Shown one piece after another: positions 1 to 12,386 of a stretch of 64,000 nucleotides of DNA (its first letter is position 1; every line of letters starts with the position of its first letter). The DNA comes from Macrotrachela quadricornifera (lineage: Eukaryota; Rotifera; Eurotatoria; Philodinida; Philodinidae), in NCBI GenBank assembly GCA_022393335.1, contig JAJEKB010021383.1, positions 1,711,868-1,775,867 of the forward strand. Direction: 5' to 3'. A program made the translations under genes and the position numbers. Under the pieces are notes generated by a model that was given only the letters and a program-made list of their open reading frames with translations, did not search any database and was not told the DNA's origin.

Positions 1-714
1 ATTCATACTATTAACAACATGCGCATGAAGACGATACAAATTTTGATTTTCATCAATACGACTTATGTTAAATTCACATTCAATACACTCAGGATGTTCT
101 GAATAATTGATAATGTTCCAATCTCCTTCAACACCAGTAAATTGTAATGGTGCACGATCTAGTGATGTTGGAATTTCTTGTAATCGACTAATTTTAGCTG
201 TACCATTTGAACTAAAGCTTACAACTATCACATTTTTATAGTATAAACATATATTCAAATATGAAATCTTACCAGGAAATAATGGTTTTGGATATGGAGA
301 TTGAACATGAAATGCTAAACCTAATGGTCGATCATTATGAAATATATACATTTTTAATTCTTCATCAGTTAATTGTAATAATAATCCAACTTTATCATTT
401 GATTTAATATGATCTCCAAATGATGCTACTAATAATCCACCACCATCTGATAAATTACCTAAATAGCTCATAGCTTTAAGTTTCCATCCACTTTGAAAAG
501 CTTGTTCTGTTGTTAAACCAACTGAAACACTTCCACTATTTTTATCGAAATTTTGAAAATCTACTTGCCAAAAATATTGTCCATTTTGATTAGCTGGATC
601 TTTATATAAAACATTAACTGGACTACCATAATGTCCATCTTTTGTACATGTGATTGTAGCACCATTTACATTAACAGCTGATGTATTTTCACTTTGTTCA
701 ACAACCCACGACAT
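1..714 (-). CDS. SPRY-like domain protein, 3' end outside window
   Basis: Exon 1 is 714-273 and exon 2 is 224-1, continuing past the left edge. They are joined by a 48-nt GT-AG intron (272-225), and splicing keeps the frame open to base 1. The start is ATG at 714-712 (MSWVVEQSEN). Residues about 25-165 look like a SPRY/B30.2-type beta sandwich: a FWQVDF strand, VSVGL, a GGG turn, then KVGLLLQLTDEELKMYIF followed by RPLGLAF and a final FPVVSF strand. A second region rich in Trp, Cys and His (GDWNIINY, HPECIECEF) follows and is not recognised. SPRY domains are protein-binding modules, so a scaffold or recognition role is likely; no enzyme motif is seen. The domain call is by eye and the C-terminus is missing. 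Confidence 0.75.
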   Translation of the reverse strand, partial: MSWVVEQSENTSAVNVNGATITCTKDGHYGSPVNVLYKDPANQNGQYFWQVDFQNFDKNSGSVSVGLTTEQAFQSGWKLKAMSYLGNLSDGGGLLVASFGDHIKSNDKVGLLLQLTDEELKMYIFHNDRPLGLAFHVQSPYPKPLFPGKISYLNICLYYKNVIVVSFSSNGTAKISRLQEIPTSLDRAPLQFTGVEGDWNIINYSEHPECIECEFNISRIDENQNLYRLHAHVVNSMN

Positions 715-3269
715 ATTGATAAAATTTCGCTTAATATATTATGAGTTAAAAAATCTAAAATAATAATAAAATGATGGATGGAAGAAAAAATATAACAAAC
801 TTATATGACGTATATTAAGTAAACTATTTTCTTTACCATCAACATTTGTAGAGAAAGTATCGAATGAGAAGAGAACAGAAAAAATATTTTTACAATCATT
901 AGTAATAATATATTTGCATCAAGTAGCATAAGATAAAAAAAACAAGATGATTCAGTGATGCATTAAGGGTAATATATACATTCTTATCCTATCAGCAATA
1001 CGAGAAAAAAATAAAGGATTAAGTCCAAGAAAATCTCATTAAATAGGTAGTTTTAAATGGATATCAGAACATTTTGAATAAATGACAAATTAAATGCAAC
1101 TAGGACACAGACGTGATATAATTTTAAAGAGAAAAAGCAAAGTTACATAAAGGAAAAATTACAGAACAACAAACTCAAAGTGTTATATCATACATGGTCT
1201 TGATTAATGGAAAACAAAAAACCTTCAGTGAAATTATATCAATAAGAGAGGGCGCCTTCTGTAGCAATGTACTATAGACCAATAGAAAACATAAAATCAT
1301 ATATAGTGAAATTACTTTATAGAAATCGAAATACATTTTTTGGATTATCAAATTTCATTAATGAGTTTATTTCTAAAAGTATTTTCGAAGTATAAAATAT
1401 AACTACAATCAATATAACAAAAAGCACTATTGATATTACTGATTTGATGCCTTTCATAGATTATCGAGTTATTTAATTATTCGATTTATCTAATGAATTT
1501 ATACTTACTATTTATGAAGAACACGATTCAATCGGTGTACTGTATTCTCTTTCACGATGTAAATAAAATATTTGATAAATTAGTTCTAATTACTATTTTT
1601 TGAATTTTAGAATTAATTTTAATCGATAAATGCTCATCAATTACTAAATTTATTTCAAAAAATAATAACATATTAAATTGATGTGGTTCATTTATTTTTC
1701 CTCAAATACATGGAATTTAAGATGTATTTTATTTTTTTAATTATTTACTATTTTTATTAATTCAAATAAATCTACTTCTCATTTATTTAAAGAATTAAAT
1801 ACTTATGCATATATTTTTAATTTATGTATAAATCTTCTTTATTTCGATTTTAATCATTTGAATAAAATTAATTCTTTAAGACTATCAGTATATAAGCGAT
1901 CATTGAATACTTGTTTTTCATTACGTTTAATCTATATATCTGTTAAGGTATCAATATTTGATGATTGTCTAATCTTTTTGTAAAGCTAAACTGACAGAAA
2001 CAATGAAATCTAAACGGAGCTTGTTGACAGAAAATGATGAACGAGAGAAAATTTTTGATATTTATATACAGATATTTGAAGTGAAAAGTCTAAAACTAAT
2101 GACATTTTTTCCAGCTGGATATTAATAGAGATGAATCAATCAGAACGAATTCGATCGCTTGTTGTTATTTGAAAGGCAAGTCTAGTAATAATCGTCATGA
2201 AAGGTACACGTTTTTCTTCTTCTCCACGGAAAGAACTATTCAAATAGATTAATAGAGATCAGAATTCAACTCGAATTGGATCGGGTCACGAATAATTGAT
2301 CTATATCAGACTCTGATAGCGACGAACTGCTTTATTTATGATGAGTACGATCAGTATAAGAGAGAAATAGCTAATAGAAAACAGCGTGTACCTTCAGATT
2401 AATACCACCCGTAGGAATATTTCGTCATGAGCTCGTGTTTTTGGAAATCGAATTAGACTGGAGTTTTTTTAATTCGGTTTCGATCGAAATTTGTATTTTA
2501 TGCAAGGGAGAAACAGCAGATTTGAAGTAGAAAAGTACTTTTAGGTATGACGAAGTACTTCAAATTATGGTCAAGTGTTGCAAAGTGTTCCGTTTTGAGA
2601 ATGGATTCTCGAAAACAGAACAATTTTGTCCTGCTTTTGGGATTCGAAGCAATTGAAGTGGCCCAAAGTACTTCAAGACCAAAAGTCTATTGTTTCTCCC
2701 TTGAGTTTATGTCAAAAATCTTCAACTATAGAAAACGCGTCATAACATAATAGAATCAATCAATTCTGGCTACTTCCTCATGAATCTAGTAGTCGGGATG
2801 ATCAATATACGCTTTCACATTTTCATTTACTTAATTAGTACAATCATTGTCTCGATCAGTTCTTGCTCTTACAACTTTTATCATTTTAGCGAAAAGCAAC
2901 ATATCTCTTGCTTCTTTCTATTGGTTTCTCATTTGGAATATCATTCTACTCACGAATGCAGAAAAAAAATCATCAGATGCTAGTAAGAATTTTACAACGA
3001 TGAGCTGATAAAACTCCAAATCGGTTCCAACTTTAATAGTGAATATTTAATCCATTTTAAAAATTTATTTAATGATGTTTCTTTTTGTAGAAAAATCTAC
3101 CAAAAATTATTTATACAAGCATAAATACTTATTGATGAGAAGAAAATAACCATATTTTTAGTTGTATAATTTTAGTATATCTTCTATGAAATTGAAAAAA
3201 ACAATTAGTAGAAAATGAACTTTTAAAATTATTTTAAAAAAAAAATTTCCTTCATGTTATCGACGCTTT
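715..3269. other. intergenic, no gene recognised
   Basis: About 2.5 kb of AT-rich sequence upstream of the SPRY-like gene. The short ORFs at 2547-2750 and 2780-2983 have no recognisable motif or bdelloid-like codon pattern and look like chance. No RNA gene or repeat is seen. Confidence 0.5.
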
Positions 3270-3570
3270 TTAACAGACTTGTTCATCAACTTTAGCAAAT
3301 TCACGTTTTGTTATATATTGTTTTTATTCTAACCATGTTGGATATTCACGAGCACGTTCTACTCGTCTATAAAAGTTATATTTTTTCATGGCATTGTTTA
3401 AGTATTACTATATATTGAAGTGCAGGATATACAGCAAATACTTCACTTTCTATACTATCATTTTTCGGATAATGAAATGAACAATAACGATTAATTTTTG
3501 AAAAACTATAAAAATAATGATAGTCATATAAATTGATAATGTTTCCATTTACATCTAAGATATATTTGAT
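3270..3570 (-). pseudogene. possible decayed gene fragment, family unknown
   Basis: On the minus strand an open stretch after a possible acceptor near 3568 reads as plausible protein (DVNGNIINLYDYHYF, then YPKNDSIESEVFAVY). It breaks near 3375. The reading resumes in another frame as YNFYRRVERAREYPTWLE, hits an in-frame TAA, and continues KQYITKREFAKVDEQVC to a stop at 3272-3270. The change of frame plus an internal stop points to a relic; an unseen intron is the alternative. The family is not recognised. Confidence 0.3.
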
Positions 3571-4313
3571 GAATAGATTTATAATAAAAAATATATAAAT
3601 CATAATACCATATGAATAGTTACCATGTAATAAATGTAAACAAAACAGAAAATAACACTTGTCAATCTTAGCGATGTTTTTTGAGAATAAAAAGAAAAAA
3701 ACAAATGACAACATAAACTAATGTCAGTTTATGTAGTTTTATTTTTCTTTCTTACTTATTTCATTCGTTTCATTTGAGAATTATTATTATGATATAATTG
3801 TTTTTGTTATCAAAATTTTCAAACTAAAACTAATCATTATTTCATAAAATGAGTTCTCAATATATTTTGTTCATACATTCTGAAATGACCGATTACATTT
3901 CCCAGACTTGTTCGATGTCATTTTCACAACTATTTGAATATTATATAAATATGTTTAACTTATAAAACTATGTCTAATTTGTAACATTCAGTATGACCTA
4001 TTAAATACATTCAATTTATGATCATGAATATTAAAAAATATATTGCATTAGAAGTCTAAAAATAAATGATAAGTATAGTTTTCATTGATTGCATAGTTGT
4101 TTGTTTTTCTTTTTTGTTAATCAAAATAAAGTTACATAAAGTAAAAATTGCTTTTAAACAAAAACAAATATACTTAAGTGTGAGAAAAATTTCGTTTAAG
4201 CATCCATTACATAAAGAAAATAGAAATAACTTATTGTTTTACTACATAAAATTTATTGTACTGTTGTTCATCAATCCCAGTAAAAAAGAAATTCGATAAG
4301 AATTGAAATTAAA

Positions 4314-7300
4314 ATGAGTAAAGTCTCTGACATTCTTGCTACAAATACACATTTTTCTGTATGTTATTTAATTTATAATATTTATTCTTAGACTTAAATT
4401 ATTATTTTTATATTAGGTGCGATATATTCGACAGCATTTAGACAAAATTCCAACATCAACATCACCATATCATCCATTTAATGATACAGCTTCTTCTTTA
4501 ACTAATTCACGTAATGCACCAAATTCTGCATTACCATCTCAATATTTAAGAGAAGATACAAATTTCTCTTTGAAAAGTGTAAATAATGAAAGATCTCAAA
4601 ACTTACAAACGCCAAGTCAAGTAAAAAATTATATTTTTCATATATAAATTCATGAAAATCTATAAATTTTATATAACAGATTGGTGTCAATGTCGATGAA
4701 CTTCCTGAAATTCCATCTGCTACGTAAATAAACTATACTGTTCTTCCTAAGTTTATATTCAAAATAACAAAAATTTCACTATTTATAGTGACACTGGAGA
4801 AGAATTACTACCAACAGCTGGTTCTACCATACCAACATGTGTAAAAGGCATTATGATTCTTGGTATTAGTTTTCTGAGTATAGCAATTATTGCCACAGCT
4901 GTCGCTACCCCAATTATAATCGTAAGCAATCAATTAGCTGCTAATGAAACTACAACATCAACGACTTCTGCCGGTAGAAAATTTTTATTTTAATAAAAAA
5001 AATCAAATCTCTACTAATATTTTTATGAATAGCAACTTTGTCAACTATGACTACGACTTCATGTATGTATATATGTATAGCTTGTACAGTAGCTTAAATA
5101 TTTTGCATTGCTCTTATAAAAATATTCTCATTGCATAATTTTCATTGATGTGTGCACTTCACAAATATTATTCCATACACATAGTTGAAGGATCTATGCA
5201 GTTTAAAGTTTGGGATATGAATCTTCCTTGCCAATATTGGTTAAAAGTAGAAGAAACACTTTGTTTTCTAAGAGCCATTTTTCCTCTTCTAGTATCAAGA
5301 GAAATGCCTGCCGTAGTGCTCACTTATATCTAAGACTGTTCAACAGTAGAATCTTCATCGAATCGAACTTAGAACTTGAGTCCATATATAAATTTGTCAG
5401 ATGGGTGTGACTCCAGATTCCATGATACTTCTGAATTACAAAATAATTCAAAGCTTCTATATATTCTAAATAAGATTTACTTACCAGGATCTACTGTAGA
5501 CCTTTTTCTGTCTTTTGTGTGTGCTGTGCCTCTGCCCTCAGTCTCAGTACGAGAGACCGCCCGTGTAATTCTTTTACGTCATCCAGTAGTTCACATATAT
5601 GCCAGACGAAGTTCTTTTTTAACTAACTGTTAGATACAGAAATAAAGAGTTAATATATATATTCGACAAAGTGAAAAGGTTGACGTATGTGACATAAATA
5701 TCGATGTTAATCTAAGCAAAATAACTTCAAAATGTATTCACATAAGTTTTAAAATTTTTATCTGTAATTTATCCTTGATTCTATTAATGTAATCTGTTTT
5801 AAAGCAATAAATATCTCTGATAGTATACAAAAAGCATATTAATTCATGTTATTCAAGTTTGTTTTTACGTGTTAAAGAAAATAAGAATAAAATAATGAAA
5901 TGTTTTAGCTGAAAGACGAAATTACAGTTGCATTCAATAATTCTTGTTACTTTTGATGATAGCTCACTTGAAATTGTTAATAATATCTTTTGTATATAAA
6001 CTGTATCTCTTTTAACTAGATAAACAATTTAAATGTTACAAGAAATCTATAGAAGAAGTGTGCCGTTGACAAAGAGATTATTCTGTTCTGAAAATGAATT
6101 GTTGGCCATCCGATTACATATCGATAGATAGGTTTAGAAAAAAACTATAAAATGACTCTTGCTCAAATGAAAGTGCATGAGTCTACTGTTTTCAAAGAAA
6201 ATATAACCAGTCGGCAGATATGAGCATGATATCTCTGCCTCTATATCTAACCATTTTTGGTGCTTTTTTTATCGGTTCTGTTAACGTAATCAAACTTTGA
6301 TCACAATCATGAATCTTTCGTCTTCTCTTCTGAATTTTTATTTCATTTATATAATATATAAGATAACTAGCTCAGAAATAACATCATATATGAGTACAAT
6401 GTTTGATCGCGATCGAACTTCGGCTTGATAAAATTATATTCTTCAACTCTCGTTCTGGTTACAATAAAAAATAGATTTACATAATGTCTAACGAAATGCC
6501 TATTAACTATCAAGTCATCATCATTATTTCACTCATTATACTGACATAAGAATGCAAGATATTTTACTTCACCATAATAACTTCTTTTACAGATAGTACT
6601 CACTAAATGTATAAAACAAAATTTCTTTCATTATTTCTTAAAAACTAGTAACATCCGCTACAACACAAACAACAACGTCAGCTTGTATGTCCAATGATAA
6701 AACTTCATTATTGATCTACTTTTTGTTTTCCTATATAGCTACCACCTCCGCGACAACTTCTACAACAACAACAAGTAAATTTATTGTTAAACTAAATTAT
6801 TATAGTAGAAATTTAATCTAAAAATTTTGAATTGAACTTGGTTTGATGCAGAATTGCTAGGAAGATAAAACTATTTCACTGACATTTTTGAATTGTATTA
6901 TATAATTCATCATTATTCTTTTGTACTTTTAGGAACAACATCTACTACAAGTAAGTTTCATTTATTAATTGTACTAAATAATTTTCATAAAGATGATAAA
7001 CCTAAGTGTGTAGATATAGGACACACATATACAAGATATAATTAGAATAGATATGAAATTTTACGCGATAATTATAATGAAATAATAACTAATCATAATT
7101 CATATTACTCTTACAATAAGTAAAGATCTATATTTTACATTGTATATCCAACAGAGAATTCCGTTAAAATCGTAATACCTAAAATTAATATTAGACTTGA
7201 GACTGATATCGAATATATAATGTTTTATTAAACAAATACATCAACGATACTTTTTCTCTTATGCATAATCAATTGATAAATAAAAATATAAAACTAAAGA

Positions 7301-9806
7301 AATGAAAAACTATTATTATTTGAATATAAGTTTGAATATATCCTTCCTTGAGTTTCATATTATCATATGTCGATCCGAGACCGTACAAAATCTTCTATCA
7401 AATATCTATATGACTATAAACATACTTTGATCTTTGACATTTTGACGATTAGATAATACAATAAGAAGATTGTTTTCATAGTTGAATGAAACAAATGTAT
7501 TTTAAATACTTTATTAATTGATTTTTTTATTTAATTAGGTACAACTACATGTAAGTTTTCAATTGTATAATTTCTTAAATTCAATATTTTCTGTTATGAC
7601 AAAACAATAGCAACCGCGACAACGAGTACTACTACAAGTACTCCAAGTATGTTGTGTATAATCTCTCGTTTAATTTCATTCGATCGAACTGAAAGTTTTA
7701 CCATAGATATTTTGAAGTATTTTCCAAAGGTATAAGCGACCGGTTTTATTACTCACCTGTTCTTCCGGATTTATAGGGTTCGGAACGTTAGAAAATCTTT
7801 CAGTTTTTCTTTTATAAAAAAAAAACGAAATACGATAATATTTTTTTTCCTCAAATGCCTATCTCATCATTTTAATTTGTCTATCTATGATAAAAATTTC
7901 AATCCAATTGGATATAGCATCTTTGAAATCTGAAAATCATGAAAAAAGAAGAGAAATATTCTTAAAATATTTAGTTTATTTGGCTATAAAAATAATTTCT
8001 TTTTTTCATTTTCTTTAATAGCTACAAGAACAAGTATGCTCGTATTTAATAATCATAATCAAGTATATCCCTATCAATATTTTAATAACTATTGGTAGCA
8101 TCAACAACATCCACTAGTACTAGCACGAGTACCTCAACAACATCGACCAGTACTAGCGCAACAACATCGACCAGTACTAGCGCAACAACATCAACAACCT
8201 CATCATCGACTAGTACTACCACAACAACACCTTCTTCATGTAAATTAACAAATAAAAATCGAATTCATTTCTATTAAGAAAAAAATGTATATATTTAGGT
8301 TCTGGATGGATGTGGAATGCTACTGGTGTTACGGTAGCTGGTATAACAGGTAGTTCTGGTACTGCAGCAAATCAATTTAATCTTCCATGGAATATATATC
8401 TTGATTCAAATAAAACTTTATATGTAGCTGATAATAGTAATTCAAGAATACAAAAATGGCTTTATGGTGCAACCAGTGGAACAACAATAGCAGGAACAAC
8501 TACAAATGGATCAGCTTCTAATCGATTATATAATCCACGTACAGTTTGGGTTGATGATAGCAATGTCTATGTAGCTGATAGTGGTAATTATCGAGTACAA
8601 ATGTTCGTTAATGGATCTACAACAGGTATAACAGTGGCTAGTAATCGTTTAGGAATAGTAATGTGGGTGGAGATTGATAATTACAATAATATATACACGA
8701 CTGATATGAGTAATAATACAATATGGAAAAATCAATCAGTTTTTGCTTCAGGTATAATATTTAGATAAAATATTAAAAAAAAATCTTATGCATTTCCTAT
8801 GAATCGATTCAATGATGAACTATAATGAAATGATTATCAATAAAAGTTTCGCTTTGTGAGTTATTGCCTACTGATGTTCACATATCAATTTTGGCATTTA
8901 AGTTTTTGAAATTAGATGAGTATTACCCTAAATTGTTGCATCTCTAAACAGAATAATAAAGAAGATACAGAATTTATACTGTAGAGTAACCTTTTTTTTC
9001 CTAGGCCGTAGAATTCAAATAATCGTAAGCATTTGTATGATCTAGATAATAAACAAGGGTATCTGATCAATACAGATCATTGTAGCAATATGAAAATACA
9101 AAATGTTGTACTGTTGATGATTGTATTTGAGTGAGAATCAATAAATTTGAACATTACCTCAAAGTAAAAATATTGATTTTTCGATTTTGCCGCCTTGAAA
9201 AAAAATATTTAAGATAATACTCATTTAGTTTTGATAAACAGAATACCACAGGTGGAGGGTTTTTTTATTTCTAAAAAGTGCCAAGACTTTTTGATCATCC
9301 TTTATATGTTCTATCGAAGATATTTTGATTTAGGGTCTGGTTTAAATGGACCTCAGGGTACAGCTGTTATGTCAAATGGTTCTATACTTATTACAAATAC
9401 TCAATCACATACTGTTATAATGTGGCATCCTGGTAAATTTTCTTCTATAGCTTATTAATTTTCTAACAAAATTCTATCTTAATACTAAGGTCAATTATCA
9501 GGAACCATAGTGGCTGGAATAAATGGATCACCTGGTTCATCTTCAACTCAATTTATGTATCCAACATCAGTAGCTGTTGATTACAATGGTAATTTTTGGG
9601 TAGTTGATAATAATAATCATCGTGTACAATTTTTTTGTCGAACTGCATCGAATACTACAGCAGGACGAACAGTAGCTGGTGGTTCATCTGGTACAGGACC
9701 TACTCAACTTTATTATCCAGTTGGTTTAGCACTTGATTCTTCTTTAAATTTATATGTAGCTGATACTAGTAATCATCGTATTCAAAGATATCAAAAAATA
9801 GCATAA
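4314..9806 (+). CDS. single-pass membrane protein with Thr-rich stalk and NHL beta-propeller
   Basis: Fifteen exons give 555 aa. Exons: 4314-4358, 4417-4620, 4680-4723, 4789-4973, 5033-5062, 6649-6684, 6739-6774, 6933-6950, 7539-7550, 7611-7646, 8022-8033, 8099-8239, 8299-8751, 9334-9432, 9490-9806. All junctions are GT-AG and the frame holds throughout. Residues 1-117 are a polar, probably cytoplasmic head. Residues 118-143 (GIMILGISFLSIAIIATAV) are one membrane helix. Residues about 148-266 are almost only Thr, Ser and Ala, a likely O-glycosylated stalk. Residues 267-555 hold six NHL-type blades, for example LYVADNSNSRIQKW and LYVADTSNHRIQRY, so a closed six-blade propeller is expected outside the cell. 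This topology (type II) suggests a surface receptor or adhesion molecule; the ligand is unknown. AATAAA lies at 9815-9820. Further microexons could be hidden in the 1.6-kb intron 5063-6648. Confidence 0.88.
8137..8184 (+). repeat. 24-nt tandem repeat in the Thr-stalk exon
   Basis: Two perfect 24-nt units, 8137-8160 and 8161-8184, lie inside exon 12 of the NHL membrane protein. Each encodes an eight-residue Thr/Ser/Ala unit. A degenerate third unit starts near 8104 and a partial one follows 8184. Being a multiple of three, copy-number change would lengthen or shorten the stalk without a frameshift. Confidence 0.85.
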
Positions 9807-10899
9807 ATATACTGAATAAAGATCACAATATCAAATAGTTTATTTATTCGTGACGTGACGTTTTCGCCGGTCATACTATTACGCTGATATTAAAGCAAAA
9901 ACTGAATTTTTTTTATAGGCAACAGATACATAATATTTTACATGCAACAAAGTTCAAATCTTTTTTCATACGTTTTCTTTTATTTAGAATATCTTGCTAT
10001 TCTGACAAGCTATTTAATAAATTGAAAGAAAACCGAGAAATATTTATCGAATGTTATGTTTAAAAATATTAATATAATACATTGAAAAAGCTTTTATTGT
10101 ATGAAAAGAAAAAAAATCTAGGTAATATTAAATAGCTGCTTAATAAATAGTACGATAAAGCGCCTATACTAAGCAATTACTTTTGATACCATCTTTTTTT
10201 TTCTAATAATTTGGACTTATCAAACCGTCTAGTTACATACTGAAATTTTAATCGTATTTAAAATCTTTTAATCTTTAATAGAAAAGAGTTTTGAATTTAC
10301 TTCTTATTGTTTAATTCCATTTTTTTCAATACTATTCTTATAACCAAGTATTTGACTTTTATGATGAATAATGTCCCTTTCAGATTTCTTTATCTAAAAT
10401 GTTTACTAGTCTGTCATCCAGATATTTCGTATTGTAAAATAAAAAATTACATTGTTTTTGTTCTCATAATTCAAATAAGATGAAATACATAGATGAATAA
10501 TCGAGCGCTATTAATAAAGAGAAAAGAGAAAATTTTGTCCTTTAAGGTAATTTATGATATTCAAAGGTATTTCAAACTATTTTAAAGTATTTTTCTATAA
10601 TTTTAAAAAATTTACTGTACTTCAAGTTTGTAATTTCATTCTAGACAATTTAATATCTGTATAATAGCATAAAATTCATTACAATCTGTTAAAAACTTAT
10701 TTGTTAATCAAACTATATTTATAGACTTGTATTTGCACTCATGTACCTTATATAAAATATACGTTATATGAGTATTGATGTAATTTTATTTTATAGAGCA
10801 TAGTAATACGAATATTTAACGAAGAACAGAAAAGAAAATAAATGAAAAAAAAGAACTATACATGTATATTACTGCCGCGAGTGGTAGTCTAAACGTTTT
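9807..10899. other. intergenic; upstream region of first dehydrogenase
   Basis: AT-rich, no gene. From about 10480 onward it can be aligned with the sequence from about 16170 upstream of the second dehydrogenase copy, for example the shared stretch around TAATAGCATAAAA. The similarity is patchy and far below that of the coding regions. Confidence 0.6.
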
Positions 10900-10905
10900 T
10901 ATAAT
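10900..10905 (+). promoter_or_regulatory. TATA box of first sorbosone dehydrogenase-like gene
   Basis: TATAAT, 104 nt before the ATG, within a GTTTTTATAA(T/G)GTATTTTT context. The same context sits 114 nt before the ATG of the second copy although the surrounding DNA has diverged, which supports function. Confidence 0.55.
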
Positions 10906-11003
10906 GTATTTTTTCGCTTGATTGATAATAAACAAGTAATATTGCATTCATTTAGCAACAGAACAAACAAGCAACGACAATAACTAATGTAAAATTACAA
11001 AAA

Positions 11004-12386
11004 ATGTTTTCACTCGTTGCATTATCTCTCATTTCATCACTGTTCTTACTTATAATTTATCAAACAAATGCTACAAATATTACTTTTGTTCCACAATCAA
11101 TTCTTCTCACTCTCAATGATCTGCCAGCACCATATGCTACCTCATCGGTTGCTAAAAATGCTAATGTTATTAATGTACCTGACGATCCTCAACTCTATCT
11201 TCCTCAAGGATTTATCGTGAAATTATACATGACTGGACTTACATCACCACGTTATCTTATTTATACACCCTCAGGAGATATACTTGTTAGTGAATCAGCT
11301 ATTAATAGAATATCATGTTTAGTTGATAATAATAATGATGGTTATCCAGATGAACGTTTAACATTTGCTGATGCATCTAATGGACTTAATTATCCATATG
11401 GTATGGCTTTTTATAATGGATATTTTTATGTTGGAAATCGAGATACTACTCGAAGATATTTATGGACTTCTGGAAGTCGAAATATATCAGGTACAGGAGA
11501 AATAATAATGAGTTATGCTCAAAATGGACATTCAACAAGAACAGTTAGAATTTCTCCAAATGGTGATAAAATGTTTGTGAGTATTGGTTCAGCATCAAAT
11601 GTTGATATTGAATCATTACCACGAGCTTCAATTCAACAAGCTAATCTCAACGGTACAAATCAAACAACATTTGCTTATGGTCTTCGAAATGCTGTTGGTT
11701 TAGATTTTCATCCAATTACTAATGATTTATACACAACATGTCAAGAAAGAGATGCACTCGGTGATGATCTTGTTCCAGATTATTTTACACGTGTTGAACA
11801 AAATGATTTTTATGGATGGCCATATGCTTATTTAAGTTCAAATTTAACTGATCCAAGAAGACGTTTAAGTAATGGAACAAGTGAAAGACCTGATTTAGTA
11901 TCAATTACTAAAACACCTGATGTTCTTTTTCAAGCTCATTCTTCTGCACTTGATATGAAATTTTATACAGGAAATCAATTTCCTAATCGATATAAAAATG
12001 GTGCATTTGTAGCATTTCGTGGTTCTTGGAATAGAAATAGTGGAACCGGTTATAAGATTATTTTTATTCCATTTGATAGTAATACTAATCGACCAATGGG
12101 TTATTATGAAGATTTTATTTATGGATTTTTAACAAATCCATCTGGTCCTGATACATTTGGACGTCCAGTTGGATTACTTGTTCTAAAGGATGGGAGTTTG
12201 TTATTTACTGAAGATGGAAACAATCGAATTTATCAAGTACAGTATATCCAAAATTCTAATAATACGACTATGGCAAGTACTACTATCATCGATAGCACTA
12301 CTAAGAGTTTGAATGACTCTGCTCTCACAATATTTTCTTCATTCTTTTTATTGTTGTTTTGTTTTTTTTGTCATTATTGTATATAG
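11004..12386 (+). CDS. secreted sorbosone dehydrogenase-like protein, copy 1 (PQQ sugar dehydrogenase fold)
   Basis: An intronless 460-aa ORF. Residues 1-23 form a signal peptide (MFSLVALSLISSLFLLII core). The body matches the L-sorbosone dehydrogenase/soluble PQQ glucose dehydrogenase propeller family: GFIVKLYMTGLTSPRYL, the GLNYPYGMAF blade, the His of NGHSTRTVRISPNG at the usual active-site position, FAYGLRNAVGLDFHP, and GDDLVPDYF. These enzymes oxidise sugars or sugar derivatives with PQQ. The C-terminus is Ser/Thr-rich and then very hydrophobic (SSFFLLLFCFFCHY), like a GPI-anchor signal, so an outward-facing anchored protein is likely. Oddity: the family motif HGSWNR reads RGSWNR here (His to Arg at residue 339). 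Family members are mainly bacterial and fungal, so horizontal acquisition is inferred. AATAAA at 12747-12752. Confidence 0.93.
   Translation: MFSLVALSLISSLFLLIIYQTNATNITFVPQSILLTLNDLPAPYATSSVAKNANVINVPDDPQLYLPQGFIVKLYMTGLTSPRYLIYTPSGDILVSESAINRISCLVDNNNDGYPDERLTFADASNGLNYPYGMAFYNGYFYVGNRDTTRRYLWTSGSRNISGTGEIIMSYAQNGHSTRTVRISPNGDKMFVSIGSASNVDIESLPRASIQQANLNGTNQTTFAYGLRNAVGLDFHPITNDLYTTCQERDALGDDLVPDYFTRVEQNDFYGWPYAYLSSNLTDPRRRLSNGTSERPDLVSITKTPDVLFQAHSSALDMKFYTGNQFPNRYKNGAFVAFRGSWNRNSGTGYKIIFIPFDSNTNRPMGYYEDFIYGFLTNPSGPDTFGRPVGLLVLKDGSLLFTEDGNNRIYQVQYIQNSNNTTMASTTIIDSTTKSLNDSALTIFSSFFLLLFCFFCHYCI

Noticed and set aside
4417..4647. Stand-alone 76-aa ORF starting at GTG
   Set aside because: It is exon 2 of the NHL membrane gene; the GTG follows an acceptor AG and the ORF tail runs into the intron.
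5145..5633. Overlapping ORFs in the first long intron of the NHL gene
   Set aside because: Three frames are open by chance; none shows a domain, splice logic or consistent codon use.
7688..7812. Possible 120-bp MITE with AACTGAAAG/CTTTCAGTT ends in an NHL intron
   Set aside because: Inverted match is too short and no target duplication was found; kept only as a note.
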